A DNA stretch of 64,000 nucleotides from Rubrivivax rivuli (GCF_004016505.1 NZ_SACR01000005.1:496001-560000), one strand, 5' to 3'; counted from the first letter of the stretch, positions 36,086 to 44,825 are shown. Notes: generated from the letters alone by a model not told the origin. Program-made: numbers and translations.

Positions 36086-36553
36086 ATGAGCACGCCCAAG
36101 CCCTTCCGCATCCTCGGGGTGCAGCAGATCGCCATCGGCGGCCCTGACAAGCAGCGCCTGCAGAAGCTGTGGGTCGAGATCTTCGGCCTGCAGGTGAAAA
36201 GCACCTTCGTCAGCGAACGCGAGAACGTCGACGAGGACATCTGCGCCTTGGGGCAGGGCCCGCACGCGGTGGAGGTCGACCTGATGCAGCCGCTGGACCC
36301 CGAGAGAAAGCCAGCCGTGCACACCACGCCACTGAACCACGTGGGCCTGTGGGTGGACGACCTGCCCAAGGCCGTCGAATGGATGACGGCCAACGGCGTG
36401 CGCTTCGCCCCGGGCGGCATCCGCAAGGGCGCCGCGGGCCATGACATCTGCTTCATCCACCCGAAAGCCAGCGACGATTTCCCCATCGGCGGCGAAGGCG
36501 TGCTCATCGAGCTGGTACAGGCGCCGGCCGAGGTCATCGCTGCCCTGGGCTGA
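36086..36553 (+). CDS. VOC-fold protein, probable methylmalonyl-CoA epimerase
   Basis: This 155-residue protein has two glyoxalase-type (VOC) repeats. The C-terminal half, LNHVGLWVDDLPKAVEWM ... HDICFIHPKA ... GVLIELVQ, closely resembles bacterial methylmalonyl-CoA epimerase. Compared with the Propionibacterium enzyme (ligands His12, Gln65, His91, Glu141), the latter His and Glu are conserved. The first His is replaced by Gln (VQQIAIG) and the Gln by Asp (VDLMQPL). It could still bind a metal, but activity is not certain. Position at the end of the mutase-carboxylase cluster supports epimerase, the one step otherwise missing. It starts 8 bp after bioB. Confidence 0.7.
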   Translation: MSTPKPFRILGVQQIAIGGPDKQRLQKLWVEIFGLQVKSTFVSERENVDEDICALGQGPHAVEVDLMQPLDPERKPAVHTTPLNHVGLWVDDLPKAVEWMTANGVRFAPGGIRKGAAGHDICFIHPKASDDFPIGGEGVLIELVQAPAEVIAALG

Positions 36554-36669
36554 CCTTGTCAGCCGCGGGCCCATCTAGGCACCGCACTCCAACCGCAGCC
36601 GCACGGGGTGTCACCGTGCCGGCTTATGCTTCGCGCCCCCGCGGCCCCGGCCGCAGCACCTTGGCGATC

Positions 36670-37491
36670 ATGAGCGACCGCAAACCCCTCACGCTGCACC
36701 GCCTGCGCGCGATGCACGCCGCCGGCGAGAAGCTGGCCATGCTGACCTGCTACGACGCGGCCTTCGCCGGCGTGCTGGATGCAGCCGGCGTGGACATCCT
36801 GCTGGTGGGCGATTCGCTGGGCATGGTGCTGCAGGGCCGCGACAGCACGCTGCCCGTCACCGTGCCCGAGATGGCCTACCACACGGCCTGCGTGGCGCGT
36901 GGCCGCCGCAGCGCCTGGCTGGTGGCCGATCTGCCCTTCGGCAGCTACCAGCAGAGCACGGCGCAGGCCATCGAGAGCGCCGTGGCGCTGATGCAGGCCG
37001 GCGCGCAGATGGTCAAGCTGGAGGGCGGCGGCTGGACGGTGCCGGTGGTGGCCGCGCTGGTGGAGCGCGGCATCCCGGTGTGCGCGCACCTGGGCCTGAC
37101 GCCGCAGTCGGTGCACGCCCTGGGCGGCTGGCGCGTGCAGGGCCGCGACGAAGCGGCGGCCGCGCAGCTGCTGGCCGATGCGCAGGCCCTGGCCGAAGCC
37201 GGCGCCGCGATGATGGTGCTGGAACTGGTGCCCAGCGCACTGGCCGCGCGGGTGCAGCAGGCCGTGAACATCCCGATGATCGGCATCGGCGCCGGGCCCG
37301 GCACGGCGGGGCAGGTGCTGGTGCTGCACGACATGCTGGGCCTCAACGGCCAGAACGTGCCGCGCTTCGTGCGCAACTTCATCGCCGACGTCGGGCCCAC
37401 CGACAACCCGGTGCAGGAGGCCGTTCGCCGCTACGTGGCGGCCGTGAAGGACGGCAGCTTCCCCGACGCCGTTTTGCACGGGTACCAGTGA
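36670..37491 (+). CDS. panB: 3-methyl-2-oxobutanoate hydroxymethyltransferase
   Basis: PanB forms ketopantoate from 2-ketoisovalerate and methylene-tetrahydrofolate, the first step of pantothenate synthesis. The 273-residue TIM-barrel protein has the metal-binding segment VDILLVGDSLGMVLQG near residue 38, the segment KLEGGGW near 115 and GIGAGPGTAGQVLVLHDMLGL near 205. The ATG at 36670 gives the usual N-terminus (LTLHRLRAMHAAGEKLAMLTCYD). The stop and the panC start share one base (TGATG), so the two enzymes are coupled. Confidence 0.96.
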   Translation: MSDRKPLTLHRLRAMHAAGEKLAMLTCYDAAFAGVLDAAGVDILLVGDSLGMVLQGRDSTLPVTVPEMAYHTACVARGRRSAWLVADLPFGSYQQSTAQAIESAVALMQAGAQMVKLEGGGWTVPVVAALVERGIPVCAHLGLTPQSVHALGGWRVQGRDEAAAAQLLADAQALAEAGAAMMVLELVPSALAARVQQAVNIPMIGIGAGPGTAGQVLVLHDMLGLNGQNVPRFVRNFIADVGPTDNPVQEAVRRYVAAVKDGSFPDAVLHGYQ

Positions 37492-38342
37492 TGCAGGTGG
37501 TCAAGAGCATCGCGGCGCTGCGCGAAGCGCTGCAGCCCGGGCCGGCGCCGGCCTTCGTGCCCACGATGGGCAACCTGCACGACGGCCACCTGGCCCTGGT
37601 GCGCCAGGCGCGTGCGGCCGTGGGCCCACAGGTGCCGGTGGTGGCCAGCATCTTCGTCAACCGCCTGCAGTTCGCGCCGCACGAGGACTTCGACAGCTAC
37701 CCGCGCACCTTCGAACGCGACTGCGCGCTGCTGCAACAAGAAGGCTGCGATCTCGTCTTCGCGCCCGACGAGGCCGAGCTCTACCCCGAACCGCAGACCG
37801 TGAAGGTGCACCCGCCCGCGGCGCTGGCCGACGTGCTGGAAGGCGCCTTCCGCCCCGGCTTCTTCGTCGGTGTGTGCACGGTGGTGCTGAAGCTCTTCAA
37901 CGCCGTGCAGCCGGGCGTGGCCGTCTTCGGCAAGAAGGACATGCAGCAGTTGATGGTCATCCGCCACATGGTGCGCCAGCTGGCTTTGCCGGTGCAGGTG
38001 CTGGCTGGCGAGACGGCGCGGGCCGACGACGGCCTGGCGCTCAGCTCGCGCAACGGCTACCTCTCGCCCGCAGAGCGCGCCGAGGCGCCCGCACTGGCGC
38101 AGGCGCTGCGCACGCTGGCCGCCGCGGTGCAGGCCGGCCGGCGCGACGTGCACGCGCTGGAGACCGAGGCCATGGACCGCCTGAGTGAGCGCGGCTGGGC
38201 GCCCGACTACGTGGCGCTGCGCCGCCAGGCCGACCTGGGCGAGCCGCAGCCCGGCGCCGGCGAGGCGCTGGTGGTGCTGGCCGCGGCGCGCTTGGGCCGC
38301 ACGCGGCTGATCGACAACCTCGAGCTCACGACCCTGTCCTGA
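37491..38342 (+). CDS. panC: Pantothenate synthetase (pantoate-beta-alanine ligase)
   Basis: PanC joins pantoate and beta-alanine with ATP. The 283-residue protein has the HIGH-like nucleotide motif PTMGNLHDGHL near residue 24, and FVGVCTVVLKLFNAVQP and FGKKDMQQLMVIR near 143. The KMSKS-like region is LALSSRNGYL near 182. A good terminator follows. With panB and coaBC (in a different place in the window) it serves CoA supply, relevant to the CoA-dependent propionate genes just upstream. Confidence 0.96.
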   Translation: MQVVKSIAALREALQPGPAPAFVPTMGNLHDGHLALVRQARAAVGPQVPVVASIFVNRLQFAPHEDFDSYPRTFERDCALLQQEGCDLVFAPDEAELYPEPQTVKVHPPAALADVLEGAFRPGFFVGVCTVVLKLFNAVQPGVAVFGKKDMQQLMVIRHMVRQLALPVQVLAGETARADDGLALSSRNGYLSPAERAEAPALAQALRTLAAAVQAGRRDVHALETEAMDRLSERGWAPDYVALRRQADLGEPQPGAGEALVVLAAARLGRTRLIDNLELTTLS

Positions 38343-38349
38343 GGCCCGA

Positions 38350-38380
38350 CCCCGGGTGCGGTCTCAGCGCCTGGGGTTTT
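38350..38380 (+). terminator. Terminator after panBC
   Basis: The stem CCCCGGGTGC / GCGCCTGGGG (10 bp with two G-U pairs) with loop GGTCTCA is followed by TTTT. Confidence 0.75.
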
Positions 38381-38432
38381 CCCTTCGCTAGAGTGCTGGT
38401 TCCTTGGTTTTCTTGATGAACAGGACCTGCCC

Positions 38433-39119
38433 ATGAGCGCCTTCTCTCTGCTCGAACAACTGCTGAAGTCCGGCATGCCCGCCGCGGGCAGCCCGCAGCG
38501 CAGCGATCTCGGCAAGTACGCCGGCGGTGCCGCCGTGGGCGGCGTTCTGGGCCTGCTGATGGGCAGCAAGCGCGGCCGCAGCATGGGCGGCACGGCGCTG
38601 AAGTACGGCAGCGTCGCGGCCCTGGGCGCGCTGGCCTGGAAGGTCTATCAGGACCACCAGGCCAAGCAGGCAGCCGCCACCGCGCCAGCGCCGGCCCGCG
38701 CGCCGGTCGATATCACGCCACCGGCCTATGCCGCGCCCGCCAGCTTTGCCGCGCTGCCCGCGCCGCAACTGGAAGCGCACAGCCAGGCCATGCTCAAGGC
38801 GCTGATCGCAGCAGCCAAGGCCGATGGCCACATGGACCAGCGCGAGCGCGGCCTGGTGCACGCCGAGCTGCAGCGCATCGAGGCCGACGCAGCCACGCGC
38901 GCCTGGGTGGACGCCGAACTCGCGCGCCCGGTGGAGCCCGCCGAAGTGGCCGCTGCCGCCACCGGGCCCGAGATGGCGGCCGAGATGTACCTGGCCAGCG
39001 TGCTGATGGTCGACCAGACCACCACCATGGAGCGCGCCTACCTCGACGCGCTGGCGCGCGAGCTGCGCCTGGCCCCCACGCTGAAAGCCGACCTGGAAGC
39101 GCGCGCCGCGGCGGTGTGA
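38433..39119 (+). CDS. DUF533 family protein with TerB-like domain
   Basis: This 228-residue protein has an N-terminal region with two glycine-rich hydrophobic segments (KYAGGAAVGGVLGLLMGSK and GSVAALGALAWKVYQ), either short membrane anchors or glycine zippers. A C-terminal alpha-helical domain of the tellurite-resistance TerB/DjlA-like fold follows (MLKALIAAAKADGHMDQRER ... ALARELRLAPTLKADLEARAA). Such proteins are DUF533. The acidic residues that bind metal in TerB-type domains (AKADGHMD) are present. Function is unknown; an envelope role is possible. It is convergent with the large membrane protein gene. Confidence 0.8.
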   Translation: MSAFSLLEQLLKSGMPAAGSPQRSDLGKYAGGAAVGGVLGLLMGSKRGRSMGGTALKYGSVAALGALAWKVYQDHQAKQAAATAPAPARAPVDITPPAYAAPASFAALPAPQLEAHSQAMLKALIAAAKADGHMDQRERGLVHAELQRIEADAATRAWVDAELARPVEPAEVAAAATGPEMAAEMYLASVLMVDQTTTMERAYLDALARELRLAPTLKADLEARAAAV

Positions 39120-39141
39120 AGGGCCGCCGGCCCACCACTGC

Positions 39142-40968
39142 TCAGGCCGCGCTGCGCAGCGGCACCGCCGCCGGGCTGGCCGGCCGCACGGTGCTGAGGC
39201 AACTCACCAGCGCCTCCACCAGCTCGTCGCCGTTCATGCCGCGGTCCACGGCCATCACGTGGGCCGCGGGCAGCGGCTGGCCGGGCTGGGTGCCCAGCGT
39301 GCCGTGCACGGCGGCGTGGTCGGTCTGGCCGTCCACCAGGAAGACGGTGCGCGACAGGGCGCCGGTGTCGCGCAGTTGCGCCAGCTCCCAGGCGGTACCG
39401 CGTCGTTCGGTGTTGAAGCCGCGCAGGTCCACCACCACGGCATCGCAGCCCTGCAGCAGGCCTTTCACGGCCTCTTGCCACATGTCGGCGAAACAGAAGT
39501 ACTCGTTGACGCGGTAGCGGCCGTCGGGGTCGGGCTGATCGTCCAAGGTGGAGATGCGGCGGCGCAGCGTGGCGCTGTCGGCGATGAAGCTGTCGCGCAG
39601 GCGCCCGCGCAGGAAGGCGGCGGCCTTGGCCGGGTCGATGGTGTGCGCGGCCATGTCGGTGCCGCCGATCAGCACGATGGGGCCGATGAAGCGCCAGCGG
39701 TACTCCAGCTCGTCCATCAGGCGCTCGCCACGGCTGTCTTGCGCGAACACGCGCAGCACCAGCAGGCGGCGGTTGCTGGCCAGCGGCTGCAGGCCGTAGC
39801 GCGTGACCAGCCAGTACACCAGCAGCGCCAGTGCGCTGGCGCCGGCCAGCTGCAGGTTGCTGGGGTCGATGAGCGAGGCGCCCTGGAACATGGTCTCGAT
39901 GGCCATGGCCACGCCCGAGACCGCCAGCATCCAGCTGAAGACCTGGAACTGCGCGTCGCTGAAGAGCTTCTGCGCGTAGGCCAGGCCGATCCAGCTCAGC
40001 ATGAAAAACGCCGCCAATGCACCCAGGCCCAGCGCACAGCCGAGGATGAGGCTGCGCGTGAACGTGTCCTCGGGCTGCAGCAGGTCCCAGGCCAGCGCCC
40101 CGGCGCCCAGCGCCACCACGAAGATGGTGAGCAGCGCCGCACCCAGCAGCGGCACCAGCGTGCGCTTGATGCGGTCGACCATGGTCAGGAAACACAGGCC
40201 GATGGCCACCAGCGCGATGAAGCAGGAAGACAGCAGCTTCAGCAGCACCGGGTGCTGCACCACGTTCAGCGCCACCAGCAGTGTGCCCAGCACCACCAGC
40301 ACGGCCGGCAGCTTGAACTTCCAGCCCCACAGCACCGCCATCGCCTGCAGGCGGCGCCCCCAGGCCGTGGGCGCCCAGGCGCGCAGCAGCACCGCGGCGG
40401 CCGTGAGCAGCACCACGCCGCCCAGCGCCAGCAGCGAGGCCTGCCGGCCGCCGCTGCCGCCCAGCGAGGTGACGATGGCCTGCATCGCGAAGGCTGCAAA
40501 GGTGGCCGGCGCGAAGTACACCCAGAACAGCCGCCCGAAGCGCGCCGCCGACACGCCCAGCAGCACCACCGGCCCGCAGAAGGCCGCGAACATGAAGAAG
40601 GAGATGCCCCAGGACAGCAGGCCGTCGCTGCCGCTGTCGAAGCGGTAGAAGAAGGCCGTGGCGGCCATCGCCGAGTACAGCGTCAGCACCCCCAGCAGCA
40701 CGCCCAGCACCCGCCGGCGCTGGCGCTCGATGGCATGCAGCAGCGCGCGACCCTGCAGCGGCGCCGTGGCCGAGGCCGGCGGGGCGGCGGCCGGCGCCAT
40801 CATGAAGTTGCGCAAGCGGCGCCGGTACAGGCGCAGCACCCAGGGCGCGCTCAGCTGGGCCAGGACCATCACCACGATGCCCAGCCAGGTGAAGGCGATG
40901 CTGAGATCCACCGCCTCGGCCGGCAAGGGGGCGGAGGCTGCCAGGGTGGCGGCGGTGGGGGTGTCCAT
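39142..40968 (-). CDS. Unrecognised polytopic membrane protein with Rossmann-like C-terminal domain
   Basis: This 608-residue protein was not assigned to a known family. Hydrophobic segments near residues 20-45, 90-112, 120-140, 150-175, 180-205, 220-240, 245-265, 270-298, 305-332, 340-362 and 378-398 suggest about 11 membrane helices. The last ~200 residues are soluble: RRLLVLRVFAQDSRGERL starts a domain that includes GPIVLIGGTDM, a Phe/Glu-rich NEYFCFADMW, CDAVVVDLRGFNTERRGTAWEL and TVFLVDGQTD. The pattern suggests a Rossmann- or TIR-like fold, but no catalytic set is proven. The gene is divergent from the DUF938 methyltransferase with 21 bp between the starts. It may be a membrane sensor or signalling enzyme. 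Confidence 0.7.
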   Translation of the reverse strand: MDTPTAATLAASAPLPAEAVDLSIAFTWLGIVVMVLAQLSAPWVLRLYRRRLRNFMMAPAAAPPASATAPLQGRALLHAIERQRRRVLGVLLGVLTLYSAMAATAFFYRFDSGSDGLLSWGISFFMFAAFCGPVVLLGVSAARFGRLFWVYFAPATFAAFAMQAIVTSLGGSGGRQASLLALGGVVLLTAAAVLLRAWAPTAWGRRLQAMAVLWGWKFKLPAVLVVLGTLLVALNVVQHPVLLKLLSSCFIALVAIGLCFLTMVDRIKRTLVPLLGAALLTIFVVALGAGALAWDLLQPEDTFTRSLILGCALGLGALAAFFMLSWIGLAYAQKLFSDAQFQVFSWMLAVSGVAMAIETMFQGASLIDPSNLQLAGASALALLVYWLVTRYGLQPLASNRRLLVLRVFAQDSRGERLMDELEYRWRFIGPIVLIGGTDMAAHTIDPAKAAAFLRGRLRDSFIADSATLRRRISTLDDQPDPDGRYRVNEYFCFADMWQEAVKGLLQGCDAVVVDLRGFNTERRGTAWELAQLRDTGALSRTVFLVDGQTDHAAVHGTLGTQPGQPLPAAHVMAVDRGMNGDELVEALVSCLSTVRPASPAAVPLRSAA

Positions 40969-40989
40969 GGGGCGCGGACAATGTAGGCC

Positions 40990-41643
40990 ATGACGCGCTC
41001 TGGCACACCCCCTACCGTCGCCCCTGCCGTCGTTGCACCCGCGCCGGCCGATCTGCCCTTCAGCCCTGCCGCCGAGCGCAACGCGCCGCACATCCTGCAC
41101 GTGCTGCAGGCCTGGCTGCCACCGGCGGCCGAGGTGCTGGAGATCGCCAGCGGCACGGGCCAGCATGCGCAGCACTTCGCGCAGGCGCAGCCGCAGTGGC
41201 GCTGGTGGCCCACCGAAGCGCAGGCCGCGGCCTTGCCCGTGCTGCAGGCGCGCTGCGCCGGCATGCCCAACGTGCAGGCCCCGCAGGTGCTGGACGTGAT
41301 GGCGCCGTCCTGGCCTGTGCCCGCCGCCGCCTTCGACGCGGTGATGGTGGCCAACCTGCTGCACATCTCGCCCTGGCCGGCCACGGCGGCCTTCTTCCGC
41401 GGTGCGGCGCGGGCCTTGCGCCCCGGCGGCTGCGTGGCCGTCTACGGTCCCTTCGTGGTGCCGGGCGAGCCGCTGGCGCCCAGCAACGCCGCCTTCGACG
41501 CCGACCTGCGCTCGCGCGACGCCCGCTGGGGGCTGCGTTCGCTGCCCGACGTGCAGGCCGAGGCGCTGGCCGCCGGCCTGCGCTTGGCCGAACGCCGCGA
41601 CATGCCGGCCAACAACCTGCTGCTGCGCTGGGTGACGGCTTGA
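40990..41643 (+). CDS. DUF938 family SAM-dependent methyltransferase
   Basis: This 217-residue class-I methyltransferase fold has the SAM loop VLEIASGTGQHAQHFAQA near residue 50. The family features FDAVMVANLLHISPWPATAAFFRGAARAL and VYGPFVVPGEPLAPSNAAFDADLRSRD are typical of DUF938 proteins. The methyl acceptor is unknown. The ending RDMPANNLLLRWV agrees with family members. The gene starts only 21 bp from the divergently transcribed membrane protein gene, so the two promoters must overlap. A GAGGCTTC/GAAGCCTC hairpin (41642-41666) begins at its stop codon. Confidence 0.85.
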   Translation: MTRSGTPPTVAPAVVAPAPADLPFSPAAERNAPHILHVLQAWLPPAAEVLEIASGTGQHAQHFAQAQPQWRWWPTEAQAAALPVLQARCAGMPNVQAPQVLDVMAPSWPVPAAAFDAVMVANLLHISPWPATAAFFRGAARALRPGGCVAVYGPFVVPGEPLAPSNAAFDADLRSRDARWGLRSLPDVQAEALAAGLRLAERRDMPANNLLLRWVTA

Positions 41644-41718
41644 GGCTTCACTTCAGGCGAAGCCTCGGTTGATAATCGCCGGAACATGACGCCAGCCACG
41701 AAGGCTAAGCTCTGCACT

Positions 41719-41814
41719 GCAGGGTGCCTTCGGTGTCTGGCTCACCGGCCGGCGCCGAGCCCGCGGCCCCCACGCCCACCGGTGTGAGGGGCAGCCCCGG
41801 CGGCGGCACCCTGC
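41719..41814 (+). promoter_or_regulatory. Long inverted repeat in the leader of the LysR-leu operon
   Basis: Perfect 10-bp arms GCAGGGTGCC (41719-41728) and GGCACCCTGC (41805-41814) enclose a second imperfect pair, CTCACCGG / CCGGTGTGAG. The element ends 28 nt before the LysR start and could form a structured leader or an operator loop. Confidence 0.45.
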
Positions 41815-41842
41815 AACCCCGCCCTTTGGCGCACTGCGCCCC

Positions 41843-42757
41843 ATGCGCTTCGACCTCACCACGCTCAACCTCGTGCTCGCCATCGCCGACACCCGCAGCA
41901 TCACGCGCGGCGCCGAGCGTGAGCATCTGGCGCTGGCCGCGGCCAGCAAGCGCCTGAGCGATCTCGAAGCCCGCTTCGGCGTGCCGCTGTTCGAGCGCCA
42001 CGCGCGCGGCGTGCTGCCGACCGAAGCCGGCCGTGCGCTGGTGCGCCACGTGCGCAGCCTGCATGCCAGCCTGCACGCGCTGGAAAGCGAGGTGGTGGAG
42101 TTCTCACGTGGCATCCAGGGCCACCTGCGCATCGCGGCCAATGCCGGCGCCATCAGCGAATGCCTGCCGCCTGATCTGGCGGCGTTTTCACAGGCCCACC
42201 CCAAGATCCGCATCAGCCTGGAAGACCTCACCAGCGCCGACATCCAGGCCGCCGTGGCCGAAGGCCGGGCCGACGTGGGTATCTTCGTGGCGCCGGTGCT
42301 CGACAACCGCCTCGACACGCGCACCTACCGCCACGGCGCCTTGGCCGCGATGGTGCCGGCCGGCCACGTGCTGGCCACGCGCAGCGAGGTGGCCTTCGAC
42401 GACCTGCTCGACCACGACATCGTCGGCCTGCACCAGGGTGCCGCCGTGCACGAGCTGATGCGCGCCGAGGCCGAGGGCCAGGGCCGTGCGCTGAAGGCGC
42501 GGCTGCAGGTGCGCGGCTTCGACGCCATCGCGCAGCTGGTGGAAGCCGGCCTGGGCGTGGCCGTGATGCCCGCTGCCGTGGCGCAGCGTTTTGCGCAGCT
42601 TTTCCGCGTGCAGGTGCTGCCCATGCGCGACGCCTGGGCGCAGCGCAGCTACCTGCTGGGCGTGCGCCGGCAGGAGGTGCTGCCCACGGTGGTACAGCGT
42701 TTTGTCGACGCGCTGTGCCCCGCCCCACTTTCTTCTTCAGGAGACCCCCAGCCATGA
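41843..42757 (+). CDS. LysR family transcriptional regulator coupled to leuC
   Basis: This 304-residue LysR-type regulator has an N-terminal winged HTH (TRSITRGAEREHLALAAASKRLSDLEARFG) near residues 17-45. Its periplasmic-binding-like effector domain begins about residue 92 (GHLRIAANAGAISECLP), with GADVGIF-type and VVALHQGAAV-type strands. It lies in the same direction as leuC, and its stop overlaps the leuC start (ATGA). This is unusual because LysR genes normally diverge from their targets. The leuC Shine-Dalgarno CAGGAG lies inside its 3' end. Control of leucine synthesis is likely but unproven. Confidence 0.88.
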   Translation: MRFDLTTLNLVLAIADTRSITRGAEREHLALAAASKRLSDLEARFGVPLFERHARGVLPTEAGRALVRHVRSLHASLHALESEVVEFSRGIQGHLRIAANAGAISECLPPDLAAFSQAHPKIRISLEDLTSADIQAAVAEGRADVGIFVAPVLDNRLDTRTYRHGALAAMVPAGHVLATRSEVAFDDLLDHDIVGLHQGAAVHELMRAEAEGQGRALKARLQVRGFDAIAQLVEAGLGVAVMPAAVAQRFAQLFRVQVLPMRDAWAQRSYLLGVRRQEVLPTVVQRFVDALCPAPLSSSGDPQP

Positions 42758-44178
42758 CCGCCAGGACGCTCTACGACAAGCTGTGGGACGAACACGTCGT
42801 CCACACCGAAGAAGACGGCACCGCCGTGCTCTACATCGACCGCCACCTCGTGCACGAGGTGACGAGCCCGCAAGCCTTCGAGGGCCTGCGCCTGGCCGGG
42901 CGCAAGGTGTGGCGCGTGAGCAGCATCGTGGCCACGGCCGACCACAACACGCCCACCACGGGCTGGGAGCTGGGCCTGGCCGGCATCACCGACACGGTGA
43001 GCAAGCTGCAGATCACCACGCTGGACGCGAACATCCGCGCCACGGGGGCGGCGGCTTACTTCCCGTTCATGGACAAGCGCCAAGGCATCGTGCACGTGAT
43101 CGGCCCCGAGAACGGCGCCACGCTGCCGGGCATGACGGTGGTGTGCGGCGACAGCCACACCAGCACGCACGGCGCCTTCGGTGCGCTGGCGCACGGCATC
43201 GGCACCAGCGAGGTCGAGCACGTGATGGCGACGCAAACGCTGCTGGCGAAGAAGGCCAAGAACATGCTCGTGAAGGTGGAAGGCACGCTGGGCCGTGGCG
43301 TCACCGCCAAGGACGTGGTGCTGGCCATCATCGGCAAGATCGGCACCGCCGGTGGCACCGGCTACACCATCGAGTTCGGCGGCAGCGCCATCCGCAGCCT
43401 GAGCATGGAAGGCCGCATGACGGTGTGCAACATGGCCATCGAGGCCGGCGCGCGGGCGGGCCTGGTGGCGGTGGACGACAAGACGATTGCCTACTGCCAG
43501 GGCCGGCCGTTTTCGCCCAAGGGCGTGGAATGGGAGCAGGCCGTGGCGCATTGGCGCACGCTGCACAGCGACCCGGGTGCGCACTTCGATGCCGTGGTGG
43601 AACTCGACGCCGCACAGATCCAGCCGCAGGTGACCTGGGGTACCAGCCCCGAGATGGTGCTTCCCGTGGACGGCCGCGTGCCCGACCCCGACAAGGAAAA
43701 AGACGCCACCAAGCGCAGCGCCATCGAACGTGCGCTGGTCTACATGGGCCTGCAGCCCAACAAGGCCATCACCGACATCCGCATCGACAAGGTCTTCATC
43801 GGCAGCTGCACCAACAGCCGCATCGAAGACCTGCGCGAGGCCGCGGCCGTGGTCAAGCGTGTGGGCCAGAAGGTGGCTGGCAACGTGAAGCTGGCGCTGG
43901 TGGTGCCCGGCTCGGGCCAGGTGAAGGCGCAGGCCGAAGCCGAGGGCCTGCACGAGATCTTCAAGGCCGCCGGCTTTGAATGGCGCGAGCCTGGCTGCAG
44001 CATGTGCCTGGCGATGAACGCCGACCGCCTGGAGCCCGGCGAACGCTGCGCCAGCACCAGCAACCGCAATTTCGAAGGCCGCCAGGGCGCAGGGGGGCGC
44101 ACCCACCTCGTCAGCCCCGCGATGGCCGCCGCGGCCGCGCTGAACGGCCACTTCGTCGATGTCCGGAGGATTGCTTGA
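42754..44178 (+). CDS. leuC: 3-isopropylmalate dehydratase large subunit
   Basis: With LeuD this [4Fe-4S] enzyme isomerises 2- to 3-isopropylmalate in leucine synthesis. The 474-residue protein has SSIVATADHNTPTTGW near residue 50 and the cluster cysteines in FIGSCTNSRIEDLR near 350 and in GCSMCLAMNAD near 413. The ATG at 42754 has CAGGAG 10 nt upstream and overlaps the LysR stop. The stop shares one base with the leuD start (TGATG). Confidence 0.97.
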   Translation: MTARTLYDKLWDEHVVHTEEDGTAVLYIDRHLVHEVTSPQAFEGLRLAGRKVWRVSSIVATADHNTPTTGWELGLAGITDTVSKLQITTLDANIRATGAAAYFPFMDKRQGIVHVIGPENGATLPGMTVVCGDSHTSTHGAFGALAHGIGTSEVEHVMATQTLLAKKAKNMLVKVEGTLGRGVTAKDVVLAIIGKIGTAGGTGYTIEFGGSAIRSLSMEGRMTVCNMAIEAGARAGLVAVDDKTIAYCQGRPFSPKGVEWEQAVAHWRTLHSDPGAHFDAVVELDAAQIQPQVTWGTSPEMVLPVDGRVPDPDKEKDATKRSAIERALVYMGLQPNKAITDIRIDKVFIGSCTNSRIEDLREAAAVVKRVGQKVAGNVKLALVVPGSGQVKAQAEAEGLHEIFKAAGFEWREPGCSMCLAMNADRLEPGERCASTSNRNFEGRQGAGGRTHLVSPAMAAAAALNGHFVDVRRIA

Positions 44179-44825
44179 TGGATGCCTTCACCCTGCACAC
44201 GGGCCTGGTGGCCCCGATGGACCGCGCCAACGTCGACACCGACGCCATCATCCCCAAGCAGTTCCTGAAGAGCATCGCGCGCAGTGGCTTCGGGCCTAAC
44301 TTGTTCGATGAGTGGCGTTACCTCGACCCGGGTGAACCGGGCCAAGACCCGGCCAGCCGCAAGCCGAACCCTGATTTCGTGCTGAACCAGCCGCGGTACC
44401 AGGGCGCCAGCGTGCTGCTGGCGCGCCAGAACTTCGGCTGCGGCAGCAGCCGCGAGCACGCGCCCTGGGCGCTGCAGCAGTACGGCTTCCGCACCATCCT
44501 GGCGCCGAGCTTTGCCGACATCTTCTTCAACAACTGCTTCAAGAACGGCTTGCTGCCCATCGTGCTGAGCGAGGCACAGATGGACCGGCTCTTCGACGAA
44601 GTGGCGGCCTTCCCCGGCTACCAGCTCACCATCGACCTGCCGCGCCAGGTGGTGGTGAAGCCCGATGGCAGCGAGCTGCCTTTCGAGGTGGCGCCCTTCC
44701 GCAAGTACTGCCTGATCAACGGCTTCGACGACATCGGTCTGACGCTGCGGCATCAAGACAAGATCAAAGCGTTTGAAGCCGAGCGCCTGGCCAAGATGCC
44801 CTGGCTGGCTCACACCGGCCTCTGA
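44178..44825 (+). CDS. leuD: 3-isopropylmalate dehydratase small subunit
   Basis: This is the 215-residue swivel domain partner of LeuC. It contains the active-site segments ANVDTDAIIPKQFLKSIARSG near residue 17 and FGCGSSREHAPWAL near 85. The ending CLINGFDDIGLTLRHQDKI is typical. Start and stop overlap leuC as TGATG. In Burkholderia a small gene sometimes separates leuC and leuD, but none does here. Confidence 0.97.
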   Translation: MDAFTLHTGLVAPMDRANVDTDAIIPKQFLKSIARSGFGPNLFDEWRYLDPGEPGQDPASRKPNPDFVLNQPRYQGASVLLARQNFGCGSSREHAPWALQQYGFRTILAPSFADIFFNNCFKNGLLPIVLSEAQMDRLFDEVAAFPGYQLTIDLPRQVVVKPDGSELPFEVAPFRKYCLINGFDDIGLTLRHQDKIKAFEAERLAKMPWLAHTGL

